Shown piece by piece: positions 8,764 to 16,266 of a DNA stretch of 64,000 nucleotides. Location: the NCBI GenBank assembly GCA_902778535.1, contig CACYYG010000020.1, positions 1-64,000 on the forward strand. Reading direction: 5' to 3'. The number at the start of each line of letters is the position of its first letter. The stretch's first letter is position 1. The position numbers were made by a program, and so were the translations under genes. The notes under the pieces are model-generated. The model was not told where the DNA came from, made no database searches, and saw nothing but the letters and a program-made list of their open reading frames with translations. Source of the DNA: an uncultured Prevotellaceae bacterium. GTDB lineage: Bacteria > Bacteroidota > Bacteroidia > Bacteroidales > Bacteroidaceae.

Positions 8764-9504
8764 TTATTTTAGTTGGTTGATAAAGTGGTGAAGGGAAAGG
8801 CCTGGGTCGGGAGTCTTCATGAAGTTCTCGCCGATGAGGAAGCCTCGGAATCCGGCCTGGCGCAACGCTTTCACAGTGTCGGGATTAGAGATGCCGCTCT
8901 CGCTGACCTTCACGGCGTCTTTCGGCAGCAGTTCGGCAAGGCGAAAACTGTTTTCGACGTCAGTGACGAAGGAGCCGAGATGGCGGTTATTGATGCCGCA
9001 GAGGTCGGGCTGCAGCTCGGCATATTCCAGTTCGCGCTCGTCGTGCATTTCGAGCAGCACCTCAAGGCCCAGCTCGTGTGCTGAGTGCAGGAGTTTTTCG
9101 CACTGCTGTTTCGACAGGCAAGCCGCAATGAGCAGCACGGCGCTGGCACCGCACAAGGCTGCGGCATAGAGCTGCGCCTCGTCGATGACGAAGTTTTTAT
9201 ATAATATAGGTATCGTCACCCCCGCCTGACGGGCTGTTCGGATGAAGTCGTCGCTGCCGCCGAAGTAGTGCTCGTCGGTGAGGATGCTGATGGCGGCGGC
9301 GCCGTTCTGCTGATAGCTCAATGGGATGATGTCGGCACGGCCCTCCTCCTTGATCCAGCCCTTCGACGGCGACTTGCGCTTGAACTCGGCAATGATGCCC
9401 GTCTCGCTCTGAAGCAAAGCCTCGCGCAGGGACGGCTTTTTAGCCTTCAGCAACGCCAGCTCCTCGCGCTTGGTGGCTATGATGTCGTGAAGAATGTCTT
9501 GCAT
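8764..9504 (-). CDS. trpC: Indole-3-glycerol-phosphate synthase
   Basis: TrpC closes the ring of carboxyphenylamino-deoxyribulose phosphate to make indole-3-glycerol phosphate. The 246-residue protein has the signature IIAEFKRKSPSKG (catalytic Lys, about residues 38-50), LTDEHYFGGS, LYKNFVIDEAQLY and SESGISNPDTV. It is a single-domain enzyme: there is no TrpF half fused to it. It lies 7 bases after trpD and 7 before trpA, consistent with translation as one operon. Confidence 0.96.
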   Translation of the reverse strand: MQDILHDIIATKREELALLKAKKPSLREALLQSETGIIAEFKRKSPSKGWIKEEGRADIIPLSYQQNGAAAISILTDEHYFGGSDDFIRTARQAGVTIPILYKNFVIDEAQLYAAALCGASAVLLIAACLSKQQCEKLLHSAHELGLEVLLEMHDERELEYAELQPDLCGINNRHLGSFVTDVENSFRLAELLPKDAVKVSESGISNPDTVKALRQAGFRGFLIGENFMKTPDPGLSLHHFINQLK

Positions 9505-9511
9505 AAATGAT

Positions 9512-10522
9512 TCAGCTGTTCAGTTCAACGAATTTCTTAAACGTGCGCAGTGCGCTGCCGCTGTCGATGCTCTCGCGGGCTATGGCGATGCACTCTTCGA
9601 TGGTTTTCTCGCCTTTCTCCAGCACCTGGATGCCGAAGGCGGCGTTGGCCAGCACGATGTTCTTCTGGGCGGGTAGGGCTCGGTTCTCCAAGACGCTGTC
9701 GAAAATCTGAGCAGCCTCTTCCTCGGTGGCGCCGCCGACGAGCTCCTCGGGCTTGGCAATCTCGAAGCCCAGGTCCTGCGGCTTGAAGATGCGCTCGTAG
9801 CTCTTCGTCGTGACCTTGAAGTCGCCCGTCAGCGAAATCTCGTCGTAGCCGTCGATGGAGTTCACAATGCCGTAGTCAATGCCAATCTTCTGATACACCT
9901 GATGATAGAGGCGCATCTGGTCGAGGTTGGCGACGCCGAGCAGCTGGCACTTCGGCTGGCTGGGATTCACCAGCGGGCCAAGCAGATTGAAGATGGTTGG
10001 GAACTGCAGGGCTTTGCGAATCGGGCCGACAAACTTCATGGCCTTGGCAAAGAGCTGGGCATGGAGATAGACAATGCCGGCCTCGTTGAGCGAGCGGTTC
10101 AGGCGGTCGATGTCGTCGGTAAACTTGATGCCGTGATGCTGAATTACATTCGATGCGCCGCTGACCGAAGTGGCGGCATAATTACCATGCTTCGCCACTT
10201 TGTAGCCTGCACCGGCGATGACGAAGCAGCTGGTGGTCGAGATGTTAAAAGTGTTCTTGCGGTCGCCGCCCGTGCCGACGACGTCGATGTAGCGGTCGGC
10301 ATTGAGGATGGCGGGCACGCCCGTCTCGAGGATGCCGTCGCGGAAGCCGAGCAGCTCGTCGACCGTGACGCCACGCATCTGCAGCGCCGTCAGCAGGGCC
10401 GTGATCTGCTCTGTAGGATACTCGCTTTGGGTGATTCCAATCAGGATATTCTTCATTTCTTCACGAGACAGTTCCTCGTGGTTCAGCATCCTGTTCAGGA
10501 TGTCTTTCATTGTCTGTGCCAT
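9512..10522 (-). CDS. trpD: Anthranilate phosphoribosyltransferase
   Basis: TrpD transfers phosphoribose from PRPP to anthranilate. The 336-residue protein has the small helical N-terminal domain and the PRPP-binding glycine-rich loop GTGGDRKNTFNIST (about 84-97), then KHGNYAATSVSGASNVIQ and NLLGPLVNPSQP, all diagnostic of the family. It is a stand-alone protein, not fused to TrpG. A 61-base gap made of 8-base tandem repeats separates it from trpG, unlike the tight spacing elsewhere in the operon. Confidence 0.96.
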   Translation of the reverse strand: MAQTMKDILNRMLNHEELSREEMKNILIGITQSEYPTEQITALLTALQMRGVTVDELLGFRDGILETGVPAILNADRYIDVVGTGGDRKNTFNISTTSCFVIAGAGYKVAKHGNYAATSVSGASNVIQHHGIKFTDDIDRLNRSLNEAGIVYLHAQLFAKAMKFVGPIRKALQFPTIFNLLGPLVNPSQPKCQLLGVANLDQMRLYHQVYQKIGIDYGIVNSIDGYDEISLTGDFKVTTKSYERIFKPQDLGFEIAKPEELVGGATEEEAAQIFDSVLENRALPAQKNIVLANAAFGIQVLEKGEKTIEECIAIARESIDSGSALRTFKKFVELNS

Positions 10523-10527
10523 ATTAC

Positions 10528-10584
10528 TTCAATTTTTCAATCTTTCAATTCTTCAATTCTTCAATTTTTCAATTCTTCAATTTT
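10528..10584. repeat. 8-base tandem repeats between trpG and trpD
   Basis: On the coding (minus) strand the spacer is made of about seven variants of GAAGAATT or GAAAAATT in tandem. It separates the trpG stop from the trpD start. Such A-rich purine repeats may have arisen by slippage. Confidence 0.85.
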
Positions 10585-11147
10585 TAGAGGAAGAGCCAGT
10601 TTTGTAACATTCTTTTGCCGTCGGGGGTGAGGACGCTCTCAGGGTGGAACTGGATGCCGCGCACGTTGAGCGTCCTGTGCTTCAGTGCCATAATCTGACC
10701 TTCGTCGCTCTCGGCGGTGATTTCGAGGCAGTCGGGGAAGCCGTCCTTCGACACCACCCACGAGTGATAGCGGCCGATGGTGATGTCGCGATTGATGCCG
10801 CTGAAGATGGCGTCGTCGCTGACGATGTGGCAGGGCGTTGCCACCCCGTGGAACACATCGCTCAGGTTCTCGAGTTTGCCTCCGAAGGCCTCGCCAATGG
10901 CCTGATGGCCAAGACAGACGCCGAGGATGGGCTTCTTGCCGGCATAGGTGCGGATGACGTCGAGCAGCAGGCCCGCCTCGCTGGGAATGCCAGGACCGGG
11001 CGAGAGGATGATCTTGCTGAACGCTTCCAGTTGGCTTAGCTCGAACTGGTCGTTACGATAAACGGTGACTTCTGCACCCAATTCCTTCACCAGATGACTC
11101 AGATTGTATGTAAATGAGTCGTAATTGTCGATGATTACTATCTTCAT
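10584..11147 (-). CDS. trpG: Anthranilate synthase glutamine amidotransferase subunit
   Basis: TrpG supplies ammonia from glutamine to TrpE. The 187-residue class I amidotransferase shows the N-terminal IDNYDSFTYNL, the oxyanion loop SPGPGIP, the nucleophile elbow GVCLGHQAIGEAFGG (Cys about 79) and the catalytic His/Glu in GIQFHPESV near the C-terminus. It starts 4 bases after the trpE stop. The same protein may also serve PabB in folate synthesis, as in many bacteria, but its place here points to tryptophan. Confidence 0.95.
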   Translation of the reverse strand: MKIVIIDNYDSFTYNLSHLVKELGAEVTVYRNDQFELSQLEAFSKIILSPGPGIPSEAGLLLDVIRTYAGKKPILGVCLGHQAIGEAFGGKLENLSDVFHGVATPCHIVSDDAIFSGINRDITIGRYHSWVVSKDGFPDCLEITAESDEGQIMALKHRTLNVRGIQFHPESVLTPDGKRMLQNWLFL

Positions 11148-11151
11148 AACC

Positions 11152-12678
11152 TTACATTTTTTCTGCCATTAGAATTGCGCGGCGCAGTGCGCCGAGCTTG
11201 TTGTTCACTTCTTGCAGTTCGTACTCTTCATCGCTCTTGGCCACGATGCCGCCGCCCGCCTGGAACCACAACTCGCCGTTGCGCGAGACGAAAGTGCGGA
11301 TGGTGATGGCCTGGTTCAGCGAGCCGTTGAGCCCGATGTAGCCGATGCAGCCGCCGTAGGCACCGCGGTTGTGCGGCTCATACTCAGAGATGAGCTGCAT
11401 GGCGCGAACCTTGGGCGCCCCGCTCAGCGTGCCGGCAGGGAAGGTGTCAATGAACGCCTTGATGGGGTCGGCACCTGACGGTTTGCCGTCGGGGCCAACG
11501 CTTTTCGTTGGCCTAGACGGTTTGCCGTCGGGGCCAATGCTTCCCGTTGGCCCATCGAGCTCGCCACTGACGCGAGATACAAGATGGATGACGTGGGAGT
11601 AATACTGCAAGTCCTTGTAGAAGTCCACCTTCACGCCGTGGCAGTTTCTCGACAGGTCGTTGCGGGCCAAGTCGACGAGCATCACGTGCTCGGCGTTCTC
11701 CTTGGGGTCGTTGCGCAGATACTCTGCTCCCTTGCGGTCGGCCTCGGCGTCGCCCGTGCGCTTCGTTGTGCCGGCAATGGGGTCGATGTAAGCCTTACGG
11801 CCCTCAATCCTGCAGTGTGTCTCAGGCGAAGAACCGAAGATGCGGAAACCGCCGAAGTCGAAATAGAACAGATAGGGCGAGGGATTGATGCTGCGCAGGG
11901 CACGATAGAGCTTAAAGTCGTCGCCTTCGTACTGCTGGATGAAGCGGCGCGAGAGCACTATCTGGAACACGTCGCCACGCAGGCAGTGCTGAATGCCGCG
12001 GCGAATGTTCGCCTTGTGCTCCTCGTCGGTCAGCGTGCTTCTGACATCGCCGACGGGGTGGAAGTCGTAGGCTTTCACATTGCTGCGGTTCATGGCTTTG
12101 AGGATGGCCCCCCCTACGGCCCCCGAGGGGGCTTCATTAGTTCTTACTCCGGACTCTATTGTGTCCCCCACGGGGGACGAAAGGGGGGCTAGTTCCACGA
12201 TTTTCAGTATGTTGTTGAAATGGTCGAACACAATCACATCTTTATATAATATATAGAGTACGTCGGGTGCGTCGTTCTTTTCCTGCGTCTCATCCTTCAC
12301 GGCAATGTTCTCGAAATAGCGCACAGCATTGAAGCTGGTGTAACCGAAGAGTCCGCAAATGCTGGCGTCATCGCCCTCTACGCCGATGCGGTCGATGAGG
12401 GCGTGGATGGCTTCGGAAAAACCAAAGTCGGCACTGAGTTCGCGCTGCATGACGCTGCCGTCAGGATAAGTGACGGTGGCGAAGCCGTGCCCGATGGCGA
12501 CGTTGGCCATAGGATTGATGCCGATAAACGAGCGCGAATTGTCTTTCTCGTGATAGTCGGAGCTCTCCATCAGCGCACTCTGCGGATAGATGTCTCTCAG
12601 TCGCATATACACACCAACTGGCGTGTAAAGGTCGGCCAAAATCGTTCGGCTTGTAGTCGTATATTTAAAAGTTTCCAT
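11152..12678 (-). CDS. trpE: Anthranilate synthase component I with two in-frame repeat insertions
   Basis: TrpE makes anthranilate from chorismate. The 508-residue protein has the N-terminal feedback domain with the tryptophan-site motif SALMESSDYH, and the C-terminal chorismate-binding core with DPIAGTTKRTGD, NAEHVMLVDLARND and FPAGTLSGAPKVRAM. Two low-complexity stretches absent from ordinary TrpE interrupt it: about residues 163-191 and about 376-401, the latter collagen-like with GPDGKPS twice. Both are encoded by GC-rich palindromic repeat DNA and keep the frame. The start overlaps the trpB end by 14 bases, suggesting coupled translation. Confidence 0.93.
   Translation of the reverse strand: METFKYTTTSRTILADLYTPVGVYMRLRDIYPQSALMESSDYHEKDNSRSFIGINPMANVAIGHGFATVTYPDGSVMQRELSADFGFSEAIHALIDRIGVEGDDASICGLFGYTSFNAVRYFENIAVKDETQEKNDAPDVLYILYKDVIVFDHFNNILKIVELAPLSSPVGDTIESGVRTNEAPSGAVGGAILKAMNRSNVKAYDFHPVGDVRSTLTDEEHKANIRRGIQHCLRGDVFQIVLSRRFIQQYEGDDFKLYRALRSINPSPYLFYFDFGGFRIFGSSPETHCRIEGRKAYIDPIAGTTKRTGDAEADRKGAEYLRNDPKENAEHVMLVDLARNDLSRNCHGVKVDFYKDLQYYSHVIHLVSRVSGELDGPTGSIGPDGKPSRPTKSVGPDGKPSGADPIKAFIDTFPAGTLSGAPKVRAMQLISEYEPHNRGAYGGCIGYIGLNGSLNQAITIRTFVSRNGELWFQAGGGIVAKSDEEYELQEVNNKLGALRRAILMAEKM
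11477..11552. repeat. Two tandem hairpin repeats inside trpE
   Basis: Two units of about 38 bases (starting near 11477 and 11515) each contain two hairpins: GACGGTTTGCCGTC (a 5-bp stem with a TTTG loop) followed by GGGGCCAA...TTGGCC. They encode the collagen-like GPDGKPS repeats of TrpE and fall just before the conserved DPIKAF segment. Confidence 0.85.
12105..12191. repeat. GC-rich palindromic repeat inside trpE
   Basis: The segment contains GCCCCCGAGGGGGC (12119-12132) and GTCCCCCACGGGGGAC (12163-12178) separated by an AT-richer stretch. It encodes an extra segment of TrpE between the N-terminal domain and the conserved YDFHPVGDVRSTLTDEEH region. Confidence 0.8.
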
Positions 12679-13870
12679 ATTCTTTTGCCATTTGTTTGTT
12701 CTTCAAATAGGTTTCAACATCCTTGTCGCCGCGCCCGCTGACGGTGAGCACCACTACGTCACTGGGCTTGAAGGTGAGTTTCTTCAGGGCAGCGATAGCG
12801 TGGGCGCTCTCAATGGCAGGGATGATGCCCTCCATGCGAGTGAGCTCGTAGCCGCCGTAGATGGCCTCGTCGTCGTTGATGCTCAGCACCTGCGTGCGGC
12901 CCTGCTGCGCCATGTTGCAGTGCATGGGGCCTACGCCGGGATAGTCGAGACCGGCGCTGATGGTGAAGGCTTCCTGAATCTGTCCGTCCTCGTCCTGCAT
13001 CACCAGCATCTTCGCGCCGTGCAGGATGCCGACGGTGCCGCGGTGAATGGTGGCTGCCGTGTAGTCGGTATCCCAGCCGTGACCGCCAGCCTCGGCCAGC
13101 ACTATTTTCACGCGCTCGTCATTCATGTAGTGATAGATGGTGCCTGCGGCATTGCTGCCACCGCCGATGCAGGCTACGAGATAGTCGGGGTAGTCGCGGC
13201 CTGTCTTCTCTTTCAGCTGCCACTTGATTTCCTCTGAGATGACGCTCTGCATACGGGCCACAAGGTCGGGATAAGGATGCGGCCCCATCGTGGAACCGAC
13301 AATATAGAAAGTGTCGGCAGGATGGCAGCACCAGTCGCGGATGGCCTCTGAGCAGGCGTCTGAGAGCGTCATGTTGCCCGTGCGCACGGGATGCACCTCG
13401 GCACCGAGCATCTTCATGCGCTCCACGTTGGTGTGCTGGCGCTCCACGTCGGTGGCACCCATGAACACCTCGCACTTCATGTTCATCAGCGCGCACACCG
13501 TAGCCGTGGCCACGCCGTGCTGTCCGGCTCCCGTCTCGGCAATGATGCGTGTCTTGCCCATTTTCTTCGCCAGCAGAATCTGACCGATGGTGTTGTTAAT
13601 CTTGTGCGCTCCCGTGTGGTTCAGGTCCTCGCGCTTCAGGTAGAGCTGGCAGCCGTACTGCTCGCTCATTCTTTTCGCGTAATAAAGAGGCGAAGGCCTG
13701 CCCACGTAGTCCTTCAGCAGCGCATGATACTCCTGCTTGAACTCCTCGCTCTCGATAATCGGCAGGTAAGCCTCCTGCAAATCATGCACGCACTTGTAGA
13801 GAATTTCAGGCACGTAAGCGCCGCCGAACTCTCCGTAGAAACCTTTTTCGTCAACTTGATAATTGTTCAT
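12665..13870 (-). CDS. trpB: Tryptophan synthase beta subunit
   Basis: TrpB condenses indole with serine using pyridoxal phosphate. The 401-residue protein has the start FYGEFGGAYVPE, the PLP lysine in HTGAHKINN (Lys90), ETGAGQHGVATAT, the phosphate loop GGGSNAAG and the C-terminal LTVSGRGDKDVETY. It is the classic TrpB1 type that pairs with TrpA. It is the first structural gene of the operon, behind the trpL attenuator, and its end overlaps the trpE start. Confidence 0.97.
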   Translation of the reverse strand: MNNYQVDEKGFYGEFGGAYVPEILYKCVHDLQEAYLPIIESEEFKQEYHALLKDYVGRPSPLYYAKRMSEQYGCQLYLKREDLNHTGAHKINNTIGQILLAKKMGKTRIIAETGAGQHGVATATVCALMNMKCEVFMGATDVERQHTNVERMKMLGAEVHPVRTGNMTLSDACSEAIRDWCCHPADTFYIVGSTMGPHPYPDLVARMQSVISEEIKWQLKEKTGRDYPDYLVACIGGGSNAAGTIYHYMNDERVKIVLAEAGGHGWDTDYTAATIHRGTVGILHGAKMLVMQDEDGQIQEAFTISAGLDYPGVGPMHCNMAQQGRTQVLSINDDEAIYGGYELTRMEGIIPAIESAHAIAALKKLTFKPSDVVVLTVSGRGDKDVETYLKNKQMAKEYGNF

Positions 13871-13902
13871 ATATTTGTCAGTTTTTATGTGATATTATTG
13901 TT

Positions 13903-13942
13903 AAAAAAGTGAGGAGCCCGCCGTAAGAACGACAGGCCCCTC
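13903..13942 (-). terminator. trp operon attenuator terminator
   Basis: On the minus strand GAGGGGCCTGTCG pairs with CGGCGGGCTCCTC around the loop TTCTTA: a 13-bp stem with three G-U pairs, followed by a run of six T. It lies between the trpL stop and the trpB start, so read-through is needed to express the operon. Confidence 0.88.
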
Positions 13943-13989
13943 AGTATCTTCTATGCTAAACTTGCAGGTACGCGACTATCTTCTCACGA

Positions 13990-14040
13990 TTATTCGAATC
14001 TTGAGCAGCGCCACCACCAATAGTTAGCTTTTCTTGTCAT
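13990..14040 (-). CDS. trpL: trp operon leader peptide with three consecutive Trp codons
   Basis: A 16-residue peptide, MTRKANYWWWRCSRFE, begins about 37 bases after the expected transcription start. Three adjacent TGG codons are what ribosome-mediated attenuation needs: when charged tRNA-Trp is scarce the ribosome stalls there, and otherwise the terminator at 13903-13942 forms. It is too short for standard gene callers. The conclusion rests on the Trp codons, the position between promoter and terminator, and the trp genes downstream; the alternative antiterminator pairing was not worked out. Confidence 0.85.
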   Translation of the reverse strand: MTRKANYWWWRCSRFE

Positions 14041-14123
14041 TGATTTTTTCAGACCGTTAAGCCCTTTAGTTTGATTTCGTCGGCAAAAGTACACATTTCC
14101 TTTCAATCTGCAAAATTTTTTGC
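14012..14123. repeat. trp leader direct repeat, copy 1
   Basis: These 112 bp (promoter, 5' leader and first half of trpL) recur in the same orientation at 16238-16349 with about six mismatches. Confidence 0.9.
14084..14091 (-). promoter_or_regulatory. trp operon promoter
   Basis: TACTTTTG on the minus strand, about 44 bases before the trpL start codon. Confidence 0.75.
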
Positions 14124-14270
14124 AGATTTTTTGTGAGAAAGCAAAAAAATATTGCTCGATTCACTTATTGCACACAAAACAACAGCTGCATCATTCTGAA
14201 AGTATGCCGCCAGTAAAAAACTTTTTGCTATGCAAATGGAAATGAAATCTGCCGTTTTGTTTCTGCCTTT

Positions 14271-14361
14271 GAAACACTTTGTTTCGGCCGCTGAAACAAA
14301 GTGTTTCTGCCGTTGAAACAAAGTGTTTCATTAGCAAAAACATTTTGAAACACTTTGTTTC
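14271..14361. repeat. Palindrome array, family A, copy 2 (22-bp period)
   Basis: Four copies of the same 15-base palindrome as at 7884-7942, starting at 14271, 14293, 14315 (22-bp period) and 14347. Units 1 and 4 are GAAACACTTTGTTTC, units 2 and 3 the reverse complement. A half-unit TTTGTTTC lies one period to the left (14256-14263). The array lies just upstream of the trp promoter, so family A arrays stand at both ends of the trp operon. Confidence 0.9.
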
Positions 14362-14372
14362 AGTCCGGGCAA

Positions 14373-14495
14373 CGTCTTGAAACAAATCGCATAGGATGCT
14401 TTGATGGCAAAAAACAATGGCGGCACCCTGTGGAAGGATGCCGCCAGTTGAAAGGAGAGATATTACTCTTTTCGGAGAATTAGAGCTTCACGGGC
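14373..14495. repeat. 123-bp direct repeat with terminator, copy 1
   Basis: This segment recurs at 15971-16092 in the same orientation with only a few differences. Together the two copies flank the AAA ATPase gene. It carries the hairpin GGCGGCACC...GGATGCCGCC. Confidence 0.9.
14408..14445 (-). terminator. Terminator downstream of the AAA ATPase gene
   Basis: On the minus strand GGCGGCATCC pairs with GGGTGCCGCC, followed by ATTGTTTTTTG. It lies within the 123-bp repeat. Confidence 0.8.
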
Positions 14496-14548
14496 CTGTG
14501 GCACCGAGCACGAAGGTCTCGTAAGTGCCAGCTGGTTCCAGCTGCCGA

Positions 14549-15769
14549 CTAATAAAGCAGTCCGAACATCCAAAGAGGTATGCGGTCGCCAAACCCCGTC
14601 TCGATATCATCAACAGCAAGAAAAGCATCGTGCGCTCCCTTCAACTGGTCGAAAGTCTTGTTTTTCCCGCCAACCTCAAACAGATAACGGTGGTTTACAA
14701 GGAAGTCACCCTTCCGAGGATAGCTTACCTCTGCCACAGCAGCAAGCTGGTTGATGAAAAATGTCTCGCGCAAAGTTCCCTTGTCAGGCAGCTCAGTGAG
14801 TGCGTACATCAAATTGGGATTGTGCAGATAAATCTTATCAGGCTTTAGCAGATGATGAAACTCCCTCGTCTCCGTAGAAAGCAAATGGAGGAGTGCGGCC
14901 CGTTGCAGCATCCACATCATTTTCAAGCCCTGTTCGCGCGTTGTCTCAAGAATGGCGTACAGTTCGTTCATCTTAGGTGTCTGGGGCACGCGCTCAGCCA
15001 GAATCATCAGCATGCGCTGTAACTTCTGGATGGTAGGATAAGTCACGTCCTCTATGGCTGGCACATCCTCAATAAGCACAGCATAGGCAACCTTTTTCAG
15101 TCTGTCGTTATAGTCAGCCAACTCCTCCCTGTAAAAAGGAAAGTAGCCATGCTTAAGGTATGCCTCGAACAAAGGCAATATCTTGGTCTGCGATGTCAGC
15201 TGTGAGGTCAGGTGCATCGCTATGCTGACATGGTTTCTAAGCAGCTCATCCAAAGAGACAGCTGGAATATGTTTACCGGTCTCCAAGCAGAGAAACTCGC
15301 GAAAAGAAAGACCATGAAGGGTGTAGTCGGACAAGCGCCTCGACAAGTCAGCTTTGCTGTTGTCAATCTTAAGCATCGAAGAGCCGGTAAAAACCACGTG
15401 GAAGTCAGGGTACTCGTCATAGATGTTTTTCATAAGAGTTTGCCATAAAGGATATTTATGCACCTCGTCGATGAATAGATGTGTTCCTCCATGAGCATGA
15501 TGATACTCTACGACCTCCGTAAGTGTGTGGTTAGCAAACCACAGGTTATCTAAAGACACATAAAGTGCACGTTCCGGACAATCAGCGAAACGGTCTTTGA
15601 TGCACTGCAGCAACATGGTTGTCTTTCCCACGCCACGCGCACCTTTAATGGCAATCAGCCGGTTTGACCATTTTATCTGATCATACAAATAACGATAATA
15701 CGTGGTGGTTGTATTGGCAACCAACCGTGCTGATGTTTGGTACAAAGCGCCAAGTGAGGTTTCTTCCAT
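14549..15769 (-). CDS. AAA+ ATP-binding protein of the AAA_14/DUF4143 type
   Basis: The 406-residue protein has a P-loop IKGARGVGKTTML (about 42-54), a Walker B-like THLFIDEVHKYP and sensor VVFTGSSML, then a winged-helix-like C-terminal half; this is the build of the AAA_14/DUF4143 ATPases common in Bacteroidetes and archaea. Their role is unknown, and many are mobile or linked to toxin-antitoxin-like loci. An upstream ATG would give 428 residues, but the promoter box lies inside that extension, so ATG 15769 is preferred. The gene sits alone between 123-bp direct repeats, which suggests recent gain or duplication. Confidence 0.85.
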   Translation of the reverse strand: MEETSLGALYQTSARLVANTTTTYYRYLYDQIKWSNRLIAIKGARGVGKTTMLLQCIKDRFADCPERALYVSLDNLWFANHTLTEVVEYHHAHGGTHLFIDEVHKYPLWQTLMKNIYDEYPDFHVVFTGSSMLKIDNSKADLSRRLSDYTLHGLSFREFLCLETGKHIPAVSLDELLRNHVSIAMHLTSQLTSQTKILPLFEAYLKHGYFPFYREELADYNDRLKKVAYAVLIEDVPAIEDVTYPTIQKLQRMLMILAERVPQTPKMNELYAILETTREQGLKMMWMLQRAALLHLLSTETREFHHLLKPDKIYLHNPNLMYALTELPDKGTLRETFFINQLAAVAEVSYPRKGDFLVNHRYLFEVGGKNKTFDQLKGAHDAFLAVDDIETGFGDRIPLWMFGLLY

Positions 15770-15795
15770 ACACAACTTAACTGAAAATTCATGCG

Positions 15796-15803
15796 CAAAG
15801 GTA
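15796..15803 (-). promoter_or_regulatory. Promoter of the AAA ATPase gene
   Basis: TACCTTTG on the minus strand, 26 bases before ATG 15769. It decides the start codon of that gene. Confidence 0.75.
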
Positions 15804-15970
15804 CAAAAAAATATTGGAAAGTCTTTAATTTGCAAAAAAAAAATATTGAAAAGTCTTTTTTGCCCTTTCCACCGGCATAAACACTCCGGTACAAGTAGTG
15901 CAACATAGGCATCCGCCTCCTCCCACAGAGGGGCGTTAGAGAAGTCTCAGTGCAGCACGAGCATAGACGG

Positions 15971-16092
15971 CGTCTTGAAACAAATCGCATAGGATGCTTT
16001 GATGGCAAAAAACAATGGCGGCATCCTGTGGAAGGATGCCGCCAGTTGATAGGAGAGATGTTACTCCTTCGGAGAATTAGAGCTTCACGGGC
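15971..16092. repeat. 123-bp direct repeat with terminator, copy 2
   Basis: Second copy of the segment at 14373-14495. Here the terminator hairpin GGCGGCATCC...GGATGCCGCC (16017-16043) is perfect, whereas copy 1 has one change. Apart from this repeat, the remnant frame and the leader copy, I see nothing else between 15810 and 16371. Confidence 0.9.
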
Positions 16093-16190
16093 TTGGGCAG
16101 GTTGGCTGCATGGCTGGTCATGCGCTGGCTCTTCTCCACTTTCGTGGGAATGAAGCGCGAAGCGGCTTTCATGCTGCGGTCTATCTTCAT
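16077..16190 (-). pseudogene. Remnant or small ORF behind the second trp-like leader
   Basis: An open frame on the minus strand, readable from 16262, has no normal start until ATG 16190. From there it encodes 37 residues beginning MKIDRSMKAASRFIPTKVEK and ending LPKPVKL. It lies between the duplicated leader (16222-16266) and the terminator at 16017-16043, so it is probably transcribed. I do not recognise it. Its last codons lie in the 123-bp repeat, whose other copy is joined to different upstream sequence, so it is most likely a rearrangement remnant. Confidence 0.4.
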
Positions 16191-16221
16191 GCCCAGTTCC
16201 TTGGCAGGGATGCTATGTGCC

Positions 16222-16266
16222 TCAGAGGAAGCTGTGGCACCACCAATAGTTAGCTTTTCTTGTCAT
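16222..16266 (-). CDS. Second trp-like leader peptide (two Trp codons)
   Basis: The duplicated leader encodes MTRKANYWWCHSFL. The first nine residues are identical to trpL; after the second Trp codon the sequence diverges. It has the same promoter as trpL but no trp gene behind it. It may be a decayed leader or one that now controls the remnant frame downstream. Confidence 0.5.
   Translation of the reverse strand: MTRKANYWWCHSFL

Noticed and set aside
14271-14361. CRISPR array
   Set aside because: Repeats are 15 bp palindromes with spacers of only 7 bp that are themselves similar; no cas genes and no unique 30-bp spacers.
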